Below, piece after piece: positions 33,459 to 38,622 of a stretch of 38,622 nt of DNA. The translations under genes and the position numbers were made by a program. The stretch comes from Schlegelella_A sp038234975 (lineage in GTDB: Bacteria; Pseudomonadota; Gammaproteobacteria; Burkholderiales; Burkholderiaceae_C). Position 1 is the first letter of the stretch, and each line of letters starts with the position of its first letter. The stretch is from NCBI GenBank assembly GCA_038234975.1, contig JBBSUK010000015.1, positions 1-38,622 on the forward strand. The letters run 5' to 3'. Under the pieces are notes generated by a model. The model was not told where the DNA came from, did not search any database, and saw nothing but the letters and a program-made list of their open reading frames with translations.

Positions 33459-33770
33459 TTACTGTTGAGCCGACGCGGCGTGCGCAGCGGCCTTGGCCTT
33501 GCGGCCGGTCTTGCGCGCGGTCTTGGCAACGGCGTGACCCGTGTCGCGGCCGGCTTCGGCAACGGCGTGACCGGTGTCGCGGCTGGCTTCGGCGACGGCG
33601 TGGCCCGTCTTGCGGCCGGCCTTGCCGACGGCGTGACCGGACTTGGTGGCGGCCGACGAGGCGGCCATGCCGACCGACTCGGTCTTGGTGGTCGTCGTGG
33701 AGGTGGTTTGCGCGGTGGCGCTGCCGCAGACGAGGGCGAACGCGGCAAGGGCGATGGCGTGGCGGATCAT
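33459..33770 (-). CDS. Small secreted basic repeat protein
   Basis: A 103-residue protein with a Sec signal peptide (AIALAAFALVCGSATAQ), a Thr-rich stretch, and then an 11-residue unit repeated about four times (consensus TGHAVAEAxRD), ending in a Lys/Ala-rich tail. The mature protein is small, basic and probably helical with His at the same face of each repeat. AGGAAG lies before the ATG. I know no function for such proteins; cell-envelope or nucleic-acid binding is possible. It lies 129 nt downstream of dedA on the same strand, possibly with its own promoter. Confidence 0.7.
   Translation of the reverse strand: MIRHAIALAAFALVCGSATAQTTSTTTTKTESVGMAASSAATKSGHAVGKAGRKTGHAVAEASRDTGHAVAEAGRDTGHAVAKTARKTGRKAKAAAHAASAQQ
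33507..33638 (-). repeat. 33-bp tandem repeat, about four copies
   Basis: The element GGCGTG occurs at 33531, 33564, 33597 and 33630, an exact 33-bp period with small differences among copies. It encodes the 11-residue units of the small secreted protein. Copy number may vary between strains by slippage without changing the frame. Confidence 0.75.
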
Positions 33771-33899
33771 GATGAAGCTTCCTGTTCGTGGTTCTGGGTG
33801 GTGCTGCCGGCGTGGCCTGCAACGACAAAGGCGATGGTGCCGGAGCAGCAACGGTCCGCCGGCCGGTTCCGTTGACCGGAGCGTGCCGGCGAGGCGGCG

Positions 33900-34565
33900 T
33901 CAGCGCGCAGCGGCTTCGGTCGCCCTCGCCCGCTTGCGGCGTGTCCGCCAGGCACCCCACAGCACGAGCAGCCCGGGACCGAAGATGGCGGCCCAGATGA
34001 TCTTGTCGAGGTTCTCCTTGACCCACGGGATGTTGCCGAAGACGTAACCCGCTCCGAGCAGGCCGGCGACCCAGATGAAGCCGCCGCCGACGTTGTAGGC
34101 CGTGAACGTGCGCCGCGTCATCTGCGCGACGCCGGCCACGAACGGCGCGAACGTGCGGATGAAGGGCAGGAAGCGCGCCAGCACGATCGTGATGCCACCG
34201 TAGCGCTCGTAGAACGCGTGCGCATCGTCGAACGCCTTGCGGTTGAACCAGCGCGACTGCTCCCACTGAAACACGCGCGGCCCGATCCGGCGGCCGATCG
34301 CGTAGTTGCAGCCGTCGCCCAGCGCCGCCGCGAGCCAGAGCAGGAAGATCAGCACCGGCAGGCTCATCAGGCCGGTGGCGCACATCGCGCCGGCGACGAA
34401 GAGCAGCGAGTCGCCGGGCAGGAACGGCATCACCACCAGTCCGGTCTCGACGAAGATGATCGCGAACAGCAGCGCGTAGACCCAGGCGCCGTGGTCGCGC
34501 ACGAAGGCCGCGAGGTGCACGTCGACGTGGAGGACGAAGTCGACGAGCGTCGCGAGCAGATCCAT
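33900..34565 (-). CDS. DedA-family membrane protein
   Basis: A 221-residue membrane protein of the DedA/SNARE-associated family, now linked to flipping of phospholipids and undecaprenyl phosphate across the inner membrane. Marks: FVETGLVVMPFLPGDSLLFV, LGDGCNYAIGRRIG, HAFYERYGGITIVLARFLPF and RTFAPFVAGVAQM, including the conserved Arg residues of the family. GATAAT lies nine bases before the ATG. It starts ten bases after the HD-GYP gene stop on the same strand. Confidence 0.94.
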   Translation of the reverse strand: MDLLATLVDFVLHVDVHLAAFVRDHGAWVYALLFAIIFVETGLVVMPFLPGDSLLFVAGAMCATGLMSLPVLIFLLWLAAALGDGCNYAIGRRIGPRVFQWEQSRWFNRKAFDDAHAFYERYGGITIVLARFLPFIRTFAPFVAGVAQMTRRTFTAYNVGGGFIWVAGLLGAGYVFGNIPWVKENLDKIIWAAIFGPGLLVLWGAWRTRRKRARATEAAAR

Positions 34566-34575
34566 CGGCAGAGGA

Positions 34576-35916
34576 TTATCCGGGCGGAGCAACGACCGGG
34601 GCCAGCGTACTCGCCGGCAGCGCGTCGACGGCGGCCAGCCAGGCGGCCAGCGCCGGCGGATGGGCGAGCGCCGGCTCGGCGGCCTGCCAGCGGCGACGCA
34701 GCTGGTTGGCGGCGGCGCGCAGCTGCCACGCCAGCTCCTCGGCCAGCGCCCACAGCTCGACGCGGACCTCGACGTCGTCGTCGACGTCGCTGCCGAGCAT
34801 GGCGAGTTGCTCCGGCGTGATGCCGGCTTCGTAGAGCATGCGCTGCAGGGTCGCGTTCTGCGAATCGAGCGAGCGCAGCAGCGCGGCATGCGCGCTGCCC
34901 GCGGGCGATGTCGCCGCGAGCGCCTCGCTCGCCGCACGCCACCCGCCGAGCGACTCGCCGAGCCTGAGCAGCCGGGCGACCGACTCCGCGCTGGGCGCCG
35001 CGGCATCGGCCGCCGGGGCGGGCGCGGCACGCAGCAGCCGGTGGATCGACGGCACCAGTGCCGCGTCGTAGCGGCGCGGGTCGATGCGCAGCAGCAACGA
35101 CACGCGCTGCTCGGGCAGCGGCCGTTCGCCGTCGAACATGGCCGTGACCACCTCGGCGAGCGACAGCACGCGGCCGAGCGGGCTGATCGCCTCGCCCACC
35201 AGCGCCCTCGGGTAGCCCGACCCGTCGAGCCGCTCGTGGTGCTCGACGATGGCGCGAACGACCTCCTTCGGGTACTCGGCGAAGCGGCCGACGAGGATCG
35301 ACGTCGTGACCGGATGCACGTAGACCGGGTTGAGCCGCTCGCCGCTCAGGCGCTCGTCCGAATCGAGCAGGTCGGGGTCGACGTGCATCATGCCGATGTC
35401 GTGCAGCAGCCCGGCGGCGGCGGCCATGCACACGTCGTGCAGGGGAGCGCCGCTCTCGCGCACGAGGTGCGCCGCGAGCAGGGCCGCGAGGATCGAATGA
35501 TCGAACACCGCGGGGCGCGTCTCGCGGGCGAGGGTGAGGTGCAGCGCCACCGGCGGCGGCAGCGGCACCGAGGCCACCGCTTCGACGAGCATCTCGCGGA
35601 TGCGGCCCTGGGGCGCCAGCCGGGCGAAGAAGGGTCGGCTGTCGATCGCCGCGAGCGCCGCCTCGCGCAGCGCCGCCGCGTCGATGCGCGGCTCGCTGTC
35701 GACGCACTCGTCGAGCGGACGCGACAGGCGATGCGAGACGAGGCGGTCGTACAGACCCTGGTCGATGGCGGCGCCGCCTTCGAGCAGCTTGAGGCCCTGT
35801 GCGTTGTAGACCGCCTGCGACGTGAAGACCTTGCGCGTGCGGCCGAGCTGCGAGACGGCGTGCAAAAAGGCCGGCGCGGGTTCGGCGACGAGGGTGTCCG
35901 CTTCGGCATCCGACAT
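34576..35916 (-). CDS. HD-GYP-type phosphodiesterase
   Basis: A 446-residue cytoplasmic protein. After an N-terminal segment of about 130 residues comes an HD domain with H140 (FDHSI), H172-D173 (GLLHDIGMMHVDP), H201 (YVHPVTTS) and the HD-GYP signature HHERLDGSGYP (226-236). HD-GYP enzymes hydrolyse cyclic di-GMP. The usual lysine after HDIG is methionine (M176), so activity may be altered. A C-terminal part of about 150 residues, helical and Ala-rich, matches no domain I know. The true start is the ATG at 35916; the frame stays open much further upstream, but that part only shadows mutL. TAGCTT lies eight bases before the ATG. Confidence 0.82.
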   Translation of the reverse strand: MSDAEADTLVAEPAPAFLHAVSQLGRTRKVFTSQAVYNAQGLKLLEGGAAIDQGLYDRLVSHRLSRPLDECVDSEPRIDAAALREAALAAIDSRPFFARLAPQGRIREMLVEAVASVPLPPPVALHLTLARETRPAVFDHSILAALLAAHLVRESGAPLHDVCMAAAAGLLHDIGMMHVDPDLLDSDERLSGERLNPVYVHPVTTSILVGRFAEYPKEVVRAIVEHHERLDGSGYPRALVGEAISPLGRVLSLAEVVTAMFDGERPLPEQRVSLLLRIDPRRYDAALVPSIHRLLRAAPAPAADAAAPSAESVARLLRLGESLGGWRAASEALAATSPAGSAHAALLRSLDSQNATLQRMLYEAGITPEQLAMLGSDVDDDVEVRVELWALAEELAWQLRAAANQLRRRWQAAEPALAHPPALAAWLAAVDALPASTLAPVVAPPG

Positions 35917-36009
35917 GGACCACGAAGCTACCACGCGAAATGCCGCGATCGGCGCGACGCTGCACGGCAGACCACGGCGCGGCGCCAAATCCATGACGAA
36001 GGCGCTTCC

Positions 36010-36015
36010 TACAAT
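36010..36015 (+). promoter_or_regulatory. Candidate -10 element of a leaderless mutL transcript
   Basis: TACAAT lies six bases before the mutL ATG (36022), and no Shine-Dalgarno is present between them. A transcript starting seven bases downstream of such a -10 would begin at the start codon. No good -35 hexamer is seen. Confidence 0.4.
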
Positions 36016-36021
36016 CCGCCG

Positions 36022-37833
36022 ATGAACGCCGTGCTGCAGCCGCGACCACACCGGCCGATCCGCGAGCTGCCCGACTCGCTGATCAGCCAGATCGCCGCCG
36101 GCGAGGTCGTCGAGCGACCCGCCTCGGTGGTGCGAGAGCTGCTCGACAACGCCCTCGACGCCGGCGCGCGGGCGGTCGTCGTCCGCCTGGTCGGCGGCGG
36201 GATCCGCTCGGTCGCCGTCGAGGACGACGGCGACGGGATCGACGCCTCCGAGCTGTCGCTGGCCCTGCGCCGCCACGCGACGAGCAAGATCGGCTCGCTC
36301 GACGACCTGGAGGGCGTGGCGACGCTCGGCTTTCGCGGCGAGGCGCTGGCGGCGATCGCCTCGGTCGCCGACGTCGCGATCACGGCCCGCACGGCCGACG
36401 CGGCGCACGCGACGCGCATCGACGCCGCGAGTGGCGAGCTCGACGCCGCGGCGCGCGCCGTCGGCACGACGGTCGAGGTCCGCGAGCTGTTCTTCAGCAC
36501 GCCGGCGCGGCGCAAGTTCCTCAAGACCGAGTCGACCGAGCTGGCGCACGCGCTCGAAGCGGTGCGTCGCCAGGCGCTCGCCAGGTCCGACGTGTCGTTC
36601 GCCGTCTGGCACGACGGCAAGGCCGTCGCCCGCTGGCCCGCCGCAGCCGACGACGACCGGCATCGCGACGTGCTCGGTCGCGACTTCGCCGAGCACAGCC
36701 GCCCGGTCGCCGTCGACCTCGGCACGCTGCGCATCGCCGGCCGCGTCGGCACGCCCGAGTCGGCACGAGGCCGCGCCGACACGCAGTACCTCTATGTCAA
36801 CGGCCGCCCGGTGCGCGACAAGCTCGTCGGCCATGCGATCCGCGCCGCGTACGAAGACGTGCTGCACAGCGGCCGCCATCCGGCGTGGCTGCTGTTCGTC
36901 GACCTCGCAGCCGAGCAGGTCGACGTCAACGTGCACCCGGCCAAGGCCGAAGTGCGCTTTCGCGAGCCACGGACGGTGCACGAGGCGGTGCGGCGTGCGG
37001 TGACGGCGGCGCTGGCAAGGCCGATCGAGGCCGCCCAGGGCGACGGGGCGACGACGACGACGACGGCGACGGCGACGGCGACGGCTCCGGCCGCTGCGGC
37101 GACGCCGCCCTCGCAGGCGTCGATCGCGTTCGCCACCGGAGCCATCACGCCGCTGCGGGCCGATGAGCCGCTGGCCGCCTGGTGGACCGCCGCACGGTCG
37201 ATGCCGGAGACGGCCGGCTCGTCGGACCCGGCCGACGCCGCAACCGCCCTCGGCTCCGCTGTCGCCCAGATCGGCGGCGCCTTCATCCTCGCCGAGAACG
37301 CGCACGGCCTCGTCATCGTCGACATGCACGCGGCGCACGAGCGCGTCGTCTACGAGCGGCTCAAGGCCGACCTCGACGGCGGCGTCGGCGCGACGGGCAC
37401 AGTGCAGGCGCTGCTGGTGCCCCTCACCTTCGCGGCGAATGCCACCGAGATCGCCACCGCCGAGTCGCACGGCGACGCGCTGCGCGAGCTCGGTCTCGAC
37501 CTTGCGCCGGTCGGCGCGCAAACCCTGGCGCTGCGCGCGGTGCCGGCGGCACTGGCGGGTGGCGACGGCGTCGAGCTGTCGCGCAGCGTGCTCGCGGAGG
37601 TGGCGCAGATGGGATCGACGACGTCGCTGGCGCGGGCGCGCGACGGCCTGCTCGCGACGATGGCGTGCCATGCGGCCGTGCGCGCCAACCGCAAGCTGCA
37701 GGTCGGGGAGATGAACGCCCTGCTGCGCGACATGGAGCGCACCGACCGCGCAGACCAGTGCAACCACGGCCGGCCGACCTGGCGGCAGATCGACTGGCGC
37801 GACCTCGACCGCCTGTTCTGGCGCGGCCGATGA
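36022..37833 (+). CDS. mutL: DNA mismatch repair protein MutL
   Basis: Mismatch repair ATPase of 603 residues. The N-terminal GHKL domain has IAAGEVVERPASVVREL, ELLDNALDAGA, DDGDGI, RHATSKI and GFRGEALAAIASV. A linker rich in Thr/Ala follows (about residues 344-360, encoded by a simple repeat). The C-terminal domain carries DMHA-x2-E-x4-E (D434 to E445), an Met-for-Gln variant of the metal-binding motif of MutL endonucleases, with ACHAAVRANRKL and CNHGRPTW as the other metal-site segments. It therefore probably nicks DNA itself, as in bacteria without MutH. The stop overlaps the next start by four bases. Confidence 0.95.
   Translation: MNAVLQPRPHRPIRELPDSLISQIAAGEVVERPASVVRELLDNALDAGARAVVVRLVGGGIRSVAVEDDGDGIDASELSLALRRHATSKIGSLDDLEGVATLGFRGEALAAIASVADVAITARTADAAHATRIDAASGELDAAARAVGTTVEVRELFFSTPARRKFLKTESTELAHALEAVRRQALARSDVSFAVWHDGKAVARWPAAADDDRHRDVLGRDFAEHSRPVAVDLGTLRIAGRVGTPESARGRADTQYLYVNGRPVRDKLVGHAIRAAYEDVLHSGRHPAWLLFVDLAAEQVDVNVHPAKAEVRFREPRTVHEAVRRAVTAALARPIEAAQGDGATTTTTATATATAPAAAATPPSQASIAFATGAITPLRADEPLAAWWTAARSMPETAGSSDPADAATALGSAVAQIGGAFILAENAHGLVIVDMHAAHERVVYERLKADLDGGVGATGTVQALLVPLTFAANATEIATAESHGDALRELGLDLAPVGAQTLALRAVPAALAGGDGVELSRSVLAEVAQMGSTTSLARARDGLLATMACHAAVRANRKLQVGEMNALLRDMERTDRADQCNHGRPTWRQIDWRDLDRLFWRGR
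37051..37086 (+). repeat. ACG / ACGGCG simple sequence repeat within mutL
   Basis: ACG repeats (37051-37065) pass into an ACGGCG hexamer repeat (37063-37086, the last copy ending in GCT). It encodes the Thr and Thr-Ala run of the MutL linker. Slippage by whole units would keep the frame. Confidence 0.7.
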
Positions 37834-38618
37834 ACGAAGACCCTTCACCCCGCGACACGCCCGGCACCGACGGCCCCGCAGGCGTTCGCCTGTCCAAGCG
37901 CATGAGCGAGCTCGGCCTCGCCTCGCGACGCGAGGCCGACGCGTGGATCGAGCGCGGCTGGGTCCGCATCGACGGGCGCGTCGTCTCCGAGCTCGGATCG
38001 CGCGTGCTCGAAGGGCAGCGCATCACGATCGACCCGCGGGCGCGTCGCGAGCAGGCCGACCGCGTGACGGTGCTGATGCACAAGCCGATCGGCTACGTCA
38101 GCGGCCAGGCCGAGGACGGGCACCGGCCGGCGCGCGTGCTCGTCACGCCCGAGCGACGCTGGCGCGACGACCAGGCGCCCATCCACTTCCACCCGCAGCA
38201 CCTGCGCAGCCTCGTTCCTGCGGGCCGACTCGACATCGACTCGACGGGACTGCTTGTCCTCACGCAGGACGGCCGCATCGCCAAGGCGCTGATCGGCGAG
38301 GCGACGGACATGGAGAAGGAGTACCTCGTCCGCGTCGTCCCGCGCGAGCGGCGGCGCCTGTCGAGCATCGACCTCGAGCCGCTGCGCTTCGGCCTCTCGC
38401 TCGACGGTCGCAAGCTCGCCCATGCGATGGTCGAGCAGATCAACGACGACCAGCTCCGCTTCGTGCTGCACGAAGGCATGAAACGTCAGATCCGCCGCAT
38501 GTGCGACCTCGTCGGCCTCGACTGCATCGGCCTGAAGCGCGTGCGCATCGGCGCCCTCGCGCTCGGGGCGCTGCCGCTCGGCCACTGGCGCTACCTCGGG
38601 CCCGGGGAGACGTTCTGA
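37830..38618 (+). CDS. 23S rRNA pseudouridine synthase (RsuA/RluB/E/F family)
   Basis: Cytoplasmic rRNA-modifying enzyme of 262 residues, complete in the window. An S4-type RNA-binding domain is at the N-terminus (RLSKRMSELGLASRREADAW), followed by HKPIGYVSGQ, the catalytic GRLDIDSTGLLVLTQDG with its Asp, and the C-terminal HEGMKRQIRRMCDLVG. The form of the segments resembles RluF most (uridine 2604 of 23S rRNA), but RluB or RluE cannot be excluded, so no symbol is given. The start overlaps the mutL stop (ATGA). Confidence 0.9.
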   Translation: MNEDPSPRDTPGTDGPAGVRLSKRMSELGLASRREADAWIERGWVRIDGRVVSELGSRVLEGQRITIDPRARREQADRVTVLMHKPIGYVSGQAEDGHRPARVLVTPERRWRDDQAPIHFHPQHLRSLVPAGRLDIDSTGLLVLTQDGRIAKALIGEATDMEKEYLVRVVPRERRRLSSIDLEPLRFGLSLDGRKLAHAMVEQINDDQLRFVLHEGMKRQIRRMCDLVGLDCIGLKRVRIGALALGALPLGHWRYLGPGETF

Positions 38619-38622
38619 CGCC

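Noticed and set aside
34576..37848. A minus-strand open frame of 1090 codons covering mutL
   Set aside because: Only the part from 35916 down has family motifs (HD-GYP). The 644 codons upstream lie opposite mutL and have low-complexity Arg/Gly/Asp composition, as expected from GC-rich codon bias.

Overview
The window is about 38.6 kb of very GC-rich bacterial chromosome. It encodes Tat and Sec signal peptides, an OprD-type outer-membrane porin, many c-type cytochromes and a queG-tsaE / N-acetylmuramoyl-alanine amidase / mutL block. Together these suggest a Gram-negative, strictly respiratory proteobacterium, most likely a betaproteobacterium of the Burkholderiales. That assignment is inferred from gene content and order only. 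I found no tRNA, rRNA, insertion sequence, phage gene or CRISPR array.

Layout. (1) 1-1878: a 5'-truncated and frameshifted Ca2+/H+ antiporter, a small secreted DUF4426-like protein and an uncertain small ORF. (2) 2013-4948: a divergent two-component pair, a hybrid sensor kinase (minus) and an OmpR-type regulator (plus). (3) 4931-5008: four 11-bp-phased direct repeats and a strong hairpin, just ahead of the next operon. (4) 5179-18418: a tightly packed plus-strand set of twelve genes. It encodes a three-subunit FAD (GMC) dehydrogenase complex, a diheme cytochrome, a XoxF-like PQQ dehydrogenase with lanthanide-type ligands, a lipoprotein cytochrome c, a caa3-type oxidase (subunits II, I, III plus a small membrane protein), another cytochrome c broken by an in-frame amber codon, a ferritin-like protein and a CtaG-type oxidase assembly factor. 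(5) 18419-19497: a decayed DUF748/AsmA-like remnant. (6) 19498-22824: a CPA1 Na+/H+ antiporter, a YihY/BrkB membrane protein (minus) and a 57-residue DUF1328 membrane peptide. (7) 23059-28268 (minus): a second FAD dehydrogenase operon in the order porin, Tat-exported small subunit, GMC subunit, triheme cytochrome c. (8) 28479-38618: an AEC transporter and housekeeping genes (queG, tsaE, amidase, an alpha/beta hydrolase, a repeat-containing small secreted protein, dedA, an HD-GYP protein, mutL and an rRNA pseudouridine synthase).

How the genes work together. Region 4 looks like a complete periplasmic oxidation chain. Two dehydrogenases of different cofactor type (FAD/Fe-S and PQQ/metal) would pass electrons through several cytochromes c to a dedicated oxidase, probably under the adjacent two-component system. 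The most unusual point is oxidase subunit I. All heme and CuB ligands are present, but the residues aligned with the D-channel glutamate, the K-channel lysine and the Mg-site histidine are Trp, Gly and Thr. The second operon supplies its own outer-membrane entry route (porin) and a separate FAD dehydrogenase. Substrates cannot be read from the sequence. Three genes carry disabling lesions (antiporter frameshift, cytochrome amber codon, DUF748 frameshift and truncation). These may be real decay or assembly errors.
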